Source: Halobacteriovorax marinus
GTDB lineage: Bacteria; Bdellovibrionota; Bacteriovoracia; Bacteriovoracales; Bacteriovoracaceae
NCBI GenBank assembly: GCA_002163155.1
Contig: MAAO01000004.1
Coordinates: 248,001-312,000 of the forward strand
Direction: 5' to 3'
DNA: 64,000 nucleotides
The notes under the pieces were generated by a model, which did no database searches, was not told where the DNA came from, and saw only the letters and a program-made list of their open reading frames with translations. Made by a program: the position numbers and the translations under genes. How positions within the stretch are numbered: position 1 is the stretch's first letter; every line of letters starts with the position of its first letter. Shown here one piece after another: positions 8,592 to 17,677 of this stretch.

Positions 8592-9762
8592 CTATCACCT
8601 CTTTTAAGTTGTTTAAGTTTTTCTTCCAAGTATATTTAATCTTAGCCAGCTCTCTCGCTTCGCCACCAATTAATTCCCAAGAATTTCTTTCAGCGATTAG
8701 TTTATTTATTGAATCAATTTGTCCTTTTACCGAATCTTCAATACAAGCATGAACACCATTCTCAATATCAATCCCCTCTGCACCAACAGAAGTTGTAACG
8801 AGAGGAATACCTGTATAGAGAGAGTTGATTGTTTTAACTTTCATACCGCTTCCAAAACGAAGTGGAGCAATTAAAACTTTAGAGTTCATGAGCGCTTCTT
8901 CTAAACTCTCTACATATCCTAAAATTTCTATATTATTAAACCTATTGCAAAATTCATTAAAGTCGCTACTTGCTCCTTTACCAATAATATTTAACTTTGC
9001 GCTAGGGTTTTGAAAGAGAACACCTTCCCATACATTTTCTATGAACCAACGTAGTCCATCTTCATTTGCTTTCCAGTCAAGAGAACCTATATAAGTTAAG
9101 TTCGCATTTTCTAATTCAAAGCCTGGATGATAGAACTGGAGAAGTTTGTCATCACCTAAGTGAAAAGTTTCATGAAATTTTGCTTCTGGTGATAACTTCT
9201 CTAACTCAACAATATCATTTGGAGAAGCTAGTACCATTGTAGCTTCATCACAGATCAATTTTTCGTATTTGCGAATACGACTAGATTCAAGCTTGAGAGC
9301 AACTTTTAAAAATATATTTTGTTGAAGTTCTGCGTAACGACTCCACATGACATACTCTGCATTGTGCTGGTGAAGAAGAACTCTTCCTTTGTAATCCTCT
9401 GGGATGTATTGAAACATCAAAAAATGATCAACAAAAACAACGTCGTAGTCATAAATAATTTTCGAGATTTCTTGTTCAAATGAAGCTGAGAAGTTTCGAT
9501 AAACACTTAATGGTTTTTGAGAGAAGTAAGAGAGTAAATAGTTTTTTAAACTTCGAGGTTTATCAACTATTTCACTATAAATTTTCTTAACATTAACTTC
9601 ATTTAAAAACTTAGTAATATGAAGAGACTGATCTTCTTTGATCAAACATCCAAGACTTAAATCATAATGTTCAGATAGGTACTGAATCATTTTAAATGAC
9701 TTTATCTTCCCACCACTATTGGCAGGAAAAGGTAACTGGGGTGTTAAATATAATAAATTCAA
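8530..9762 (-). CDS. Family 4-like glycosyltransferase
   Basis: This glycosyltransferase of the GT-B fold is about 410 residues long. The N-terminal NLLYLTPQLPFPANSGGK is typical of GT4 enzymes. The C-terminal half has NLTYIGSLDWKANEDGLRW, the donor-site region LIAPLRFGSGMKVKTINSL and TTSVGAEGIDIENG. I chose TTG at 9762, which has GGGAG six bases upstream, over a TTG nine codons earlier that lacks an SD. It overlaps the WecG-like gene by 62 bases and is separated from the upstream glycosyltransferase by about 135 bases, so a second promoter may lie there. Confidence 0.88.
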   Translation of the reverse strand: MNLLYLTPQLPFPANSGGKIKSFKMIQYLSEHYDLSLGCLIKEDQSLHITKFLNEVNVKKIYSEIVDKPRSLKNYLLSYFSQKPLSVYRNFSASFEQEISKIIYDYDVVFVDHFLMFQYIPEDYKGRVLLHQHNAEYVMWSRYAELQQNIFLKVALKLESSRIRKYEKLICDEATMVLASPNDIVELEKLSPEAKFHETFHLGDDKLLQFYHPGFELENANLTYIGSLDWKANEDGLRWFIENVWEGVLFQNPSAKLNIIGKGASSDFNEFCNRFNNIEILGYVESLEEALMNSKVLIAPLRFGSGMKVKTINSLYTGIPLVTTSVGAEGIDIENGVHACIEDSVKGQIDSINKLIAERNSWELIGGEARELAKIKYTWKKNLNNLKEVIDGGSQICEHQIQGVREKYAA

Positions 9763-9897
9763 AGAGAGCTCCCGTTCATCTTTACTCAACGGAATCTTAA
9801 GGGGGATTATGAAGAAATCTCTATAAATATTTACTTTCCGGAACTTATGACCGCGCCATCAAGAGAACCTATAAAAGTAGCTGATTTCATAGGTTAC

Positions 9898-10659
9898 TCA
9901 TAGTGACCGAATAGTATACATAACCATTCGGTAAAGATGTCTCAACTGAAAATATCTCAACAATTTAAATAAGTGCTTGAAATAGTATTTACGAAAACCG
10001 AGTTTGGCCCTCGGAGATGTTCCAATACTAGGCCCATCATGTTTATAGTAATAGACCAAAGGTTCCTCTATAACCGAACACTTATATCCGTTAAAAAGTA
10101 CCCTCGTCCACATATCCCAGTCCTGACAACTAGGGAATGATTCATCAAATAGCCCAGAATTAATCAGAACAGACTTCCTCAACATAACAGAGGGAGAACA
10201 AATGAAACATCTATTAATAATAGATGATCTACCATCTCCGATCACGATCTCTCTATTCTCATCAATTTTAACTTTGTCACTATTAACAACATCTGCCCAA
10301 GTGTAAACAATCCCCAACTCTTCACCAAACTCAGCGAAACGTTTGACCTGCTTCTCTAGCTTGGTTGGAAACCATTCATCATCATCATCAACAAGAGCGA
10401 TGAGATCACCTAGAGCTAAATTAATTCCCCTATTCCTAGAATGGGGTGCACCACTATTTTTTTCATTTGTGAGATAGGTGAATTTCTTAAATTTGTTCTG
10501 AAATTTTTCTATAACTATTTCATATTCATCTTGATTTGGAGAATGATCATCAACAACAATGACTTCAAAGTCCTTAAAGGTCTGTTTATCAATACTAATA
10601 AGTAATCTTTCCAAATAGTCAGATCTTTTAAATGTTGGAATTACTACTGTTACTTTCAT
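9898..10659 (-). CDS. Family 2 glycosyltransferase
   Basis: This is a 253-residue GT-A enzyme. The N-terminal VTVVIPTFKRSDYLERLL and VIVVDDHSPNQDE are the GT2 nucleotide-sugar-binding segment, and LVDDDDEWFP near residue 93 provides the DxD-like metal site. A SCQDWDMWTRVL segment near residue 178 fits the acceptor-base region. No transmembrane part is evident. It overlaps the preceding gene by 4 bases and is part of the polysaccharide operon. Confidence 0.9.
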   Translation of the reverse strand: MKVTVVIPTFKRSDYLERLLISIDKQTFKDFEVIVVDDHSPNQDEYEIVIEKFQNKFKKFTYLTNEKNSGAPHSRNRGINLALGDLIALVDDDDEWFPTKLEKQVKRFAEFGEELGIVYTWADVVNSDKVKIDENREIVIGDGRSSIINRCFICSPSVMLRKSVLINSGLFDESFPSCQDWDMWTRVLFNGYKCSVIEEPLVYYYKHDGPSIGTSPRAKLGFRKYYFKHLFKLLRYFQLRHLYRMVMYTIRSL

Positions 10660-12098
10660 AGAAATCTTATCTCCATTAAATGGTTTCCTTCAACAAGATA
10701 CTTAACTGATTGACCTGAAGCTGTATGCGAGACTCCACTCTCTCTAAATTCTTTAGAACAGGTAATTTCAACATGCTCAAATCTCAAAGTATTCTTTGAA
10801 ACTAATTGAAACTCTTTTTTAAAGAAGTAAGGTGTTTTAAATAAAAAACTTGGAAAACTATTGGATTGAATCGTAATTCTATCTTCTAAGAAATCAAATT
10901 CTCTTTTAAGAATTCCCAAGGGGGAGAGCACATGAAGAACATTTTCTTTAAAATATGATTTACACTTCTTTCTAATAGAAGTGTTAAACAATTTATTAAT
11001 AGGTAAAGGTGTTTCACCCATGTGATAAAGACTATCTTGAAATTGTTCCCCACCATAAAGACCAGTAATATTCATTCCCTTTGATTGAATAAATGGAAAG
11101 GGAAGATCATTTGTCCAATAGCCTCCTGGACGCGACAGCAGACTAAAGTATTTTTTATTTTGAACCAACCAAAAGTCTTTATCTTTATAATTATCTGCAA
11201 AAAGTTCTACTTTCATTCCACTTTCAGAGATTGTCTTTAATGCCTTTGTGAGGAAGAAACTACTAAAACAAAAGTAATCAATATAGTTATTATATGGATA
11301 CCATCCATAGAAAGCGGGATCTAACTTATCCATTAAATAAGGTTTTTCAAGCCTTTGATTCAACATTAAAGGTAAATCATCAAATGAAGAAATTTCTTTA
11401 TTTAGAAGTGAAACAATTCTATCAATATGATCGTAATAATTGCTTTTTAAAACTTTTGAACTGAGGGCCAAGATATACACTAAAGCTGAGTAGCCAAAAG
11501 ACTGATTCTGCCCACGACCTACAAAAAGAGTTTCACCTGTTGGAGACATAAAGTTTACAATAAACTCTACTCCCTTTCTGAATGATTCTCTCAAAAAATC
11601 ATTCTCTAACTTTAATGACATTTCTCCAATCATCGCCATTGAAAAACAATGGTATTGAAAAGACTTAACCCCTAGATCATCTAAAATAAGACCACTATCT
11701 AGTTGGAAATTTTCAATCTTTGTTATGACGTTATTTAAATTAAAGCCTTCATCCAACTCAAGCTTCACTCGCTCTCTTAAGAGCGTCCAGTTGGTACAGG
11801 TTGTTCCCTTAAACTTTAAGGGTCTTGATAGATTTGTAAGTTCTTGTTCTAATCCATTGGTAAGAAGAGCATAATTATTAAATTCAAAATGAAACTCTGG
11901 ATCAAGTTGATCAAGATTTTCAAACTGGTTCTTTAGATATTTCTTAGTTGGACTTGTTAGATTATTTGAGAGATGTAGAGAGGCCAATGCGAAAGACTCT
12001 CCGTAGTAACTTCTGTACTTTGAAAACTCATTAGCATCACATAATTTCATTATTTTCTTATTAAGAAATTCAACTAAATTTATGAGATCTTTTTTCAC
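10656..12098 (-). CDS. Unrecognised protein of the polysaccharide operon, possible helical-toroid enzyme
   Basis: This is a 480-residue soluble-looking protein with no signal peptide, starting at GTG. The first about 330 residues are predicted helical, with aromatic and polar blocks such as FVGRGQNQSFGYSALVYILA and AFYGWYPYNNYIDYFCFSSF. The last about 150 residues look beta-rich. This two-part plan recalls (alpha/alpha) toroid plus beta-sandwich polysaccharide lyases or hydrolases (heparinase II/III-like), but I cannot identify catalytic residues and do not claim activity. It is coupled by 4-base overlaps to its neighbours on both sides. Confidence 0.7.
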   Translation of the reverse strand: MKKDLINLVEFLNKKIMKLCDANEFSKYRSYYGESFALASLHLSNNLTSPTKKYLKNQFENLDQLDPEFHFEFNNYALLTNGLEQELTNLSRPLKFKGTTCTNWTLLRERVKLELDEGFNLNNVITKIENFQLDSGLILDDLGVKSFQYHCFSMAMIGEMSLKLENDFLRESFRKGVEFIVNFMSPTGETLFVGRGQNQSFGYSALVYILALSSKVLKSNYYDHIDRIVSLLNKEISSFDDLPLMLNQRLEKPYLMDKLDPAFYGWYPYNNYIDYFCFSSFFLTKALKTISESGMKVELFADNYKDKDFWLVQNKKYFSLLSRPGGYWTNDLPFPFIQSKGMNITGLYGGEQFQDSLYHMGETPLPINKLFNTSIRKKCKSYFKENVLHVLSPLGILKREFDFLEDRITIQSNSFPSFLFKTPYFFKKEFQLVSKNTLRFEHVEITCSKEFRESGVSHTASGQSVKYLVEGNHLMEIRFL

Positions 12099-12667
12099 GT
12101 AAGATCTCGAATATTTCGAGCTGGAACACCTGCTAAAATACAGGAGCCCTCAGAGCTCTTTGTGACGACTGCTCCAGCAGCTACGACAGTTCTGGGTGCG
12201 AGACTACAGTTTCCCAAGACTTGGGATCCTCTTGCAATCCAGGACCCCTCTCCTATTAAGATTTCTCCACTTGCAATATATTCTTGATCCATAATGGCGC
12301 CACTTTCTCCATATCCATGATCACCACTATTTAACATAGCAAATGGCGCAATAAGAACTTTTGCTCCAAGAGTTATTTTTGAAAAGGCTTGGATGTGAGT
12401 ATGGGCATTAATTCTTGAGCCCTCCCCAATAACAATTCCCTCTCCTTTAAAATGACACTGTAAATATACGTTCTCATCAATTTCACAATCATTTCCAATC
12501 TCAATTTTTTCAGGACACGATAAGCGAACGGATTTCGGTATAATGAGAAAACCAAAGTTTCTTCCCCACCGAATATTTTCACCATAATTTTTAAAGTCTT
12601 TCTTATACTTTCCGTGAAAATATAACTTGAATAGAATTCGATCTATCGCCTTTTTGATAATTAACAA
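12095..12667 (-). CDS. Hexapeptide-repeat acyltransferase (probable O-acetyltransferase)
   Basis: This 190-residue protein is made largely of left-handed beta-helix hexapeptide repeats from about residue 48 onward (IEIGNDCEIDENVYLQC, IVIGEGSRINAHTHI, ILIGEGSWIARGSQVLG). It ends with the family-typical VVAAGAVVTKSS and ILAGVPARNI. The active-site His is probably in NSGDHGYG. Such WcaF/NodL-like trimeric enzymes acetylate sugars using acetyl-CoA. Start is TTG with AGGAG six bases upstream; it overlaps the flippase gene by 7 bases. Confidence 0.88.
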   Translation of the reverse strand: MLIIKKAIDRILFKLYFHGKYKKDFKNYGENIRWGRNFGFLIIPKSVRLSCPEKIEIGNDCEIDENVYLQCHFKGEGIVIGEGSRINAHTHIQAFSKITLGAKVLIAPFAMLNSGDHGYGESGAIMDQEYIASGEILIGEGSWIARGSQVLGNCSLAPRTVVAAGAVVTKSSEGSCILAGVPARNIRDLT

Positions 12668-13983
12668 ATCTTACTCCTAATGACTCCGTAGAGTTTTACA
12701 AAATCTTCTCTATAGCCTGACGTTAAATTTAACTTGATTTTCATCTTACTAAACTCCAAATAAACAAGAATTACCCATAGAAGTGAATTTGCTATATTTG
12801 CAAGAGCAATTCCTCGTGCTCCGAAGTATTTAGAACTAAGATAATACGAAATTGCGGTAACAAATAAGACAGGAACATTCACTTTAAAAAAAAGCGACTT
12901 CACATCACCTTTCATATTAATGACTGAAACCATTGGAGAGGCCAGCGATTTCACAATAAGTAGTCCTATTACGATACTCTTTGTATAAAACAAGATCTCA
13001 CTCACATCATTATTTCCAGTAATAAGCTGTAAGAGAATTTCTCCAAAAACGAAAAGACCTATAAGCATAAGTAACGAGCTAATTATTGAAATCCTCGTAA
13101 AAGAAGATGAGACTCGCTCAATATCATGACTTTCAGAAATATTAGATATTGCAACAGAGTTTTGAAAGCCTAGAATCGAAGGCGCCAGATTCGCAAAATT
13201 ACCACAAGACAAGGCCACATTATAGTTTCCAATTGTTTTCAAGGGTGAAAAAAATGAAAGAAAAACTGTATCGGCCCTATAGATAAAGAAAGTCACACAG
13301 GAGATGAGATGACTCCAAAGTGAAAAGTCAGTCACATTTCTCACAAATTTTTCTCTATCAAATCTGACTATATTCTTTAAGATTGACGTTTTTAATCTCA
13401 AATGAAATTTAATAATGTACATCCAAGAAAAGAGAACCAATACAAAAATAAAAAGATCTTTTAAGAAAATAAATTGAAGATTAGGGAAGAAATATAGACC
13501 TATCAAAAATACAACATTAAAGAAGTACCTAACAAAGGCCACCTTACTAACGATCTCATGCTTAAACTTGGAAGTTAAATAGAAGACAAGAGGAGCAGGT
13601 AGAAAGTCTATACTTATGACTAGAAAGATCGATCCAATAGCATAGAGAAAGTCTACGTTCTGATACTTAGAATTGAGAAAGACAGCAAGACCTACGCTAA
13701 CAAGAAAGAACAGAACAAACTTCATGACACTAAAGGCGAGAAAATGACTTAATTCATTAGACTTATCTTCTTCTAACTTCTTATGTTCTTTTAGTATGAT
13801 TGATTCATAGGAAAAATTAAAAACATTTAGTAGGGCATAGAAACCGGCCACAATACCAATAATTCCATAATCTTCACGCTCAAGAATTCTAATAATAATA
13901 AAGGAGCTAAAGAAACCAGAAACGATTTGGAAAGTCTTTTCAAGAAAAGTATAGATAATGTTTTTGACTAGATTATCTTTCAC
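12661..13983 (-). CDS. Wzx-like polysaccharide flippase (MATE/MOP superfamily)
   Basis: A 440-residue, highly hydrophobic protein with about 12 membrane segments starts FLEKTFQIVSGFFSSFIIIRIL, followed by REDYGIIGIVAGFYALLNVF. This is the usual N-terminus of O-antigen/teichoic-acid flippases of the polysaccharide transporter family. It would move lipid-linked repeat units across the inner membrane. Start is GTG with GGAG about eight bases upstream, inside the end of the preceding gene (11-base overlap). Confidence 0.87.
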   Translation of the reverse strand: MKDNLVKNIIYTFLEKTFQIVSGFFSSFIIIRILEREDYGIIGIVAGFYALLNVFNFSYESIILKEHKKLEEDKSNELSHFLAFSVMKFVLFFLVSVGLAVFLNSKYQNVDFLYAIGSIFLVISIDFLPAPLVFYLTSKFKHEIVSKVAFVRYFFNVVFLIGLYFFPNLQFIFLKDLFIFVLVLFSWMYIIKFHLRLKTSILKNIVRFDREKFVRNVTDFSLWSHLISCVTFFIYRADTVFLSFFSPLKTIGNYNVALSCGNFANLAPSILGFQNSVAISNISESHDIERVSSSFTRISIISSLLMLIGLFVFGEILLQLITGNNDVSEILFYTKSIVIGLLIVKSLASPMVSVINMKGDVKSLFFKVNVPVLFVTAISYYLSSKYFGARGIALANIANSLLWVILVYLEFSKMKIKLNLTSGYREDFVKLYGVIRSKIC

Positions 13984-14767
13984 TTACAATACACTCCACT
14001 TTCCATTTCAATAAATCACCTTTCTTGAGTTCTATCATAGGAAAAGCATTTGGATTAAAAACCCTCATCAATCTACTTTTAAAAGGATTTCTTTCCCCTC
14101 TATACCAAAGCATCTTCTTTATATATGAACTCTTAAGCAGAATGTCTGATAAGAACTTAGGTATTGGTCTTGTCATAAACCAAATACTGCAAAGCTTAAT
14201 GACACTTCTTTCAGAGAACTTTGGAATCATTCTGGCATGTATTATCCATTCCTTGTTTCTTGACCTGACATACATATTTTGTTCAAAACGATCAGGAGCA
14301 ACGAACTCTACGACTTTAACCAAAATGTTATATCTCTCACCAAGAAGTTTCACTTCATCAGTTGAAAATTGGTGATAGATATTCGAATTATCAGCGGTGA
14401 AATTATTTCCTGATATTTCAGCTTTTTTAAAATAACCATCTTTAAATCTAAAACGAAGAACAAAGTCCATAAGAGGAAGATCTTCCAATACATTTAAAGT
14501 TACACTTCTAAGAACTTTTGAACCTTGAAGCTCTTCTTTTAAATTTAATTCAAAAGCTCCATCCTTCATTCTTATCAAGGCATTGTAAGTATGTATCCCC
14601 TCATCTACCACCTCATCTTCCTCTTCAATATCAAAGCGATAACCAATAGAGTCTTCTAAAGAATAAAAAGCTGATGTATCTGAAGTCTCAACACCCCAAG
14701 GGTTTATTAAGTTTTCATCATTTATGATTAAAGAATCAATCACCTTGTTTTTGATTGACCACTTCAT
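13973..14767 (-). CDS. Unrecognised protein of the polysaccharide operon
   Basis: This 264-residue protein has no membrane segment or signal peptide. It looks beta-rich in its first 170 residues (DGAFELNLKEELQGSKVLRS, DLPLMDFVLRFRFKDGYFKK) and basic near the C-terminus (WYRGERNPFKSRLMRV). It sits between a GT2 gene and the flippase, overlapping both (4 and 11 bases), so it probably acts in the same pathway. I recognise no family. A carbohydrate-binding or modifying role is only a guess from context. Confidence 0.65.
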   Translation of the reverse strand: MKWSIKNKVIDSLIINDENLINPWGVETSDTSAFYSLEDSIGYRFDIEEEDEVVDEGIHTYNALIRMKDGAFELNLKEELQGSKVLRSVTLNVLEDLPLMDFVLRFRFKDGYFKKAEISGNNFTADNSNIYHQFSTDEVKLLGERYNILVKVVEFVAPDRFEQNMYVRSRNKEWIIHARMIPKFSERSVIKLCSIWFMTRPIPKFLSDILLKSSYIKKMLWYRGERNPFKSRLMRVFNPNAFPMIELKKGDLLKWKVECIVSER

Positions 14768-15654
14768 GACTTAAACATCCTTTGAGGTAAGATAAAAAAT
14801 GGCCTAATAAAGAAAGTATAGGTAGTGATAAATAAATATAAAATTTTTGCAATTGATTTAGAGTAATTTATTCCAAGTTTGCTCTTACAACTATTGAAGT
14901 ATTTATCAAGGAAGTAATTCGTATAATATATTGTCCAGTAGAATCTCTTCAATCTATTGACTCTCTGTCCACCTGATTTCACCTCGCTTAAATGCATGTG
15001 AACACAGTGAACATCGTTAGTAACAAGAATTTTTCCTCCATTACAAAAGAGATTCATTTGAAAATCACTCTCTTCTCTAAAGCCATTTCCCTTTGAGTAG
15101 AAAGTATCAAAAGAATACTTCTGGAGGAGTTCTTTCTTAGTTATAAATATTGCGTGTGTGAAAGGGACTTCAATATCACTTTGATGAATAGCATCTGTTC
15201 GTATTTGAAATCTTAACTTATCAAAGGTCTCTTCACTTAATAATCCATCTCCGAACCTTTTTATCGAATCAGAAAAAGACTCTCCAGGATCTCTATAAAA
15301 ATGTCTTCCAGATACAACGTCTGCTCCACTTGAATTTAATTTTTCTAAACAAACACTCGCATATTTTGGACCAAGAAATTCATCATCATCGCAGTACATG
15401 ATGTATTCGTTTGTTGCCTTTTCAAAACCGACTTTTCGTCCGTACGAAGCACCTTTGTTTGTTTCATTTCTCAAGTAGATTGTTTTTATATTTGGGTATT
15501 TTTCAGCAAACAAGTTTACAACATCACCTGTTTCATCGGTACTAGCATCATCTATAAAGAGAATTTCACTTACGCCTACTTGTGTGTAGAAGGTATCTAG
15601 AACCTGCTTTAAAGCGTAGGCCCGGTTAAATGTAGGGACTATTAATGTAATCAA
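14764..15654 (-). CDS. Family 2 glycosyltransferase
   Basis: This 296-residue GT-A glycosyltransferase has the N-terminal LIVPTFNRAYALKQVL, then ILFIDDASTDETG and the metal-binding YCDDDEFLGP near residue 90. FREESDFQMNLF lies in the acceptor-base region. The C-terminal 30 residues are hydrophobic (ILYLFITTYTFFIRPFFIL) and probably membrane-associated. Start is TTG with AAGGAG five bases upstream. It is the first gene of the overlapping minus-strand polysaccharide operon. Confidence 0.88.
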   Translation of the reverse strand: MITLIVPTFNRAYALKQVLDTFYTQVGVSEILFIDDASTDETGDVVNLFAEKYPNIKTIYLRNETNKGASYGRKVGFEKATNEYIMYCDDDEFLGPKYASVCLEKLNSSGADVVSGRHFYRDPGESFSDSIKRFGDGLLSEETFDKLRFQIRTDAIHQSDIEVPFTHAIFITKKELLQKYSFDTFYSKGNGFREESDFQMNLFCNGGKILVTNDVHCVHMHLSEVKSGGQRVNRLKRFYWTIYYTNYFLDKYFNSCKSKLGINYSKSIAKILYLFITTYTFFIRPFFILPQRMFKS

Positions 15655-15858
15655 GTTAACTCCTTGAATTAATTATAGGTCCCCTTGAGTAAATAGTGGG
15701 CCAAAGGCAAAAAGTTCACTCTTAACAAAGATTAACTTTTCTTGATGAAATATGGTATAACTATCTGTAATCAGGGATTAGTTAAATAGTTTACCTCACT
15801 ATTTTTTCCCTTCTTCCGATAAGATAAATAACTAAAAACATCTATATAACTGAGCTCA

Positions 15859-17031
15859 ATGATTTTATTAAATTTTATAGAACAACATTCCTTTTTTGCA
15901 CTATCTGTCGTTTTCTTAAATCTGATTATTCTACTCATAATCTACAAGGCCAAGAAATTTAAGAGTGAAAATCTTCGCAGTGTCCTCTACATTCCAGCAA
16001 GAAAGTCTAAGACAGACGCTGTCGTTCTGGGTGGACTGGCCCTATCAATTTCTAACCTCTATGTTATTCAGTTTTTTTACTCAGCGGGAATTTTAGGAAC
16101 TTTTGAGAAATTTTCTTGTCTTGGATACTTACTTGCTTCATTTCTGGTAACGATTCACGGCTACCTAGATGATAAATTTGAAATCGCTCCAAAGGTAAAA
16201 CTTCTCAGCCAATTATTTGCAGTTATCACTTTTTCAATGTTCTTCGTATTTGTTCTGCCCACTAAATTTATTTTTATCTATATTCCAATAGCTATTTTCT
16301 GGGGCTTCGGAACACTTAACGGGAGTAACCTTCTCGATGGTTTAGATACCATGAGTGTGAAAGTATCCAGTATAGTCTTTCTAACTTTTTGCAGTATTGC
16401 TTACCTATATAATATTAAAATTGTTTTGACTCTTGTCCCCTTCTTCTGGTGTGCAATTCTATGTTTCTATGTTTTTAATAGAGCACCTGCCAAGATTCAC
16501 TTGGGAGAAATTGGTCCCAACCTCTTAGGGACTTCGTACATATTTTTCTCGTCCTTAATTTATATTAATTCATTTAATAGAGTTGGAAACTTTAATGCAC
16601 TTATATTAAGTATCCTACCTCTCTCTATTCCCATGAGTGAATTGGGAGTGAGTTTCCTAAGAAGACTATACTTCAAGAAATCTCCTTTTAAGTCTGATCG
16701 ACTACATCTGCATCACATACTGACTAGGGAAAGAAAATACTCTTCCAGTAAAGCATCAACTTTGGCGGCATTAACTTTTCTAATCCCAAGTATTGTGGCC
16801 ATGATATTTTTAAAATCTAATCCCGTCTTAGCCTATCTACTGCACGGTATTTCAATAGTTCTAATCTATATTCTCACTTGTTTTAAATTTTGGAAGAGAG
16901 ACCAAATTCTGGAACAACAAGAGAGCCTAAAAATGGGAAAAGCTCTAGAGTCAAAAAACATTAAGCTCATTAATAGTTCAATGGTAGATGAGTTCGATAT
17001 TGAAGTAGATGACAATGAAGATGGTAATTAA
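15859..17031 (+). CDS. WecA/MraY-like undecaprenyl-phosphate sugar-1-phosphate transferase, altered motif
   Basis: This polytopic membrane protein of 390 residues would start glycan assembly by moving a sugar-1-phosphate from a UDP-sugar to undecaprenyl phosphate. Family motifs seen are YLDDKFEIAPKVKLLSQ (the DDxx site), NGSNLLDGLDTMS, and DRLHLHHIL in the last cytoplasmic loop. The usual FxGDxGS motif reads IHLGEIGPNLLG here: the Asp is replaced by Glu and the Ser by Pro. This may change metal or substrate handling. It is divergent from the glycosyltransferase operon and is its likely first-step partner. Confidence 0.85.
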   Translation: MILLNFIEQHSFFALSVVFLNLIILLIIYKAKKFKSENLRSVLYIPARKSKTDAVVLGGLALSISNLYVIQFFYSAGILGTFEKFSCLGYLLASFLVTIHGYLDDKFEIAPKVKLLSQLFAVITFSMFFVFVLPTKFIFIYIPIAIFWGFGTLNGSNLLDGLDTMSVKVSSIVFLTFCSIAYLYNIKIVLTLVPFFWCAILCFYVFNRAPAKIHLGEIGPNLLGTSYIFFSSLIYINSFNRVGNFNALILSILPLSIPMSELGVSFLRRLYFKKSPFKSDRLHLHHILTRERKYSSSKASTLAALTFLIPSIVAMIFLKSNPVLAYLLHGISIVLIYILTCFKFWKRDQILEQQESLKMGKALESKNIKLINSSMVDEFDIEVDDNEDGN

Positions 17032-17035
17032 GGAA

Positions 17036-17677
17036 TTATGGCAATTGCATTAATCCGCCACGGAGATCGATTCCATTTTGATTAAAGTAGTTATGTACTT
17101 CTTCAATTAGATTATTCGCATTATCTTCGAAGTAAATAATACTCAAACTGTGTAGTTTTAATAAGACTGGTTTAAATATTGAGAGATAAACTTTAATTGT
17201 TTCTAGATCAGGAATATCAAAGAAATTTACATCAGTGTAGTTCTCTATCGTCTCTAAGATTTCTCCGAAACTTATATTTTCTTCGTTCGCTAGGTTCATT
17301 AAAGATTCTAAATCAAAGACGTACATTCCATCAATTTGGTGACACTTTATGATAAGACCTTTTTCTGACTCTAATTCTACTTCAAGACCTTTATCAATGA
17401 GTACTTTAAAAACTCCTGAAAGATTATCAGTAATAATTCCAGTCTTAAGACCTTGAACTTGCCTAAAGTAACAAGCAACACCTAACAGAGCTCTTTGTTG
17501 AGAACTCTTATAACCTATAGAGGAAAATCCAAAGTGAGTAATTCCCTTTACGAACTCTTTATAGAAAACTTTTGCATACTTAAAGATTTCAACCTGATTC
17601 TTTAGTTGAATCCTATACTTGTTCTTAGGTTTAACCAAAGTTTCTGAATTTCTATAAAGCTCTATTGCAGCACTCAT
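17036..17677 (-). CDS. Unrecognised protein, possibly a degenerate ParA/BY-kinase-like fold
   Basis: This is a 213-residue cytoplasmic protein. The segment HFGFSSIGYKSSQQRALLGV, followed by ACYFRQVQGLKTGIITDNL, has the order of a Walker A loop, helix and second strand of MinD/ParA or capsule BY-kinases. The loop, however, is not a functional consensus (G-x4-G-Y-K-S), and no tyrosine cluster is visible at the C-terminus. A regulatory or scaffolding pseudo-ATPase of the polysaccharide cluster is one reading. It ends four bases from the convergent WecA-like gene. Confidence 0.65.
   Translation of the reverse strand: MSAAIELYRNSETLVKPKNKYRIQLKNQVEIFKYAKVFYKEFVKGITHFGFSSIGYKSSQQRALLGVACYFRQVQGLKTGIITDNLSGVFKVLIDKGLEVELESEKGLIIKCHQIDGMYVFDLESLMNLANEENISFGEILETIENYTDVNFFDIPDLETIKVYLSIFKPVLLKLHSLSIIYFEDNANNLIEEVHNYFNQNGIDLRGGLMQLP

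Noticed and set aside
9866-9895. Inverted repeat AACCTAT...ATAGGTT between two glycosyltransferase genes
   Set aside because: Seven bases each with a 16-base gap and no other signal; could be chance in AT-rich DNA.
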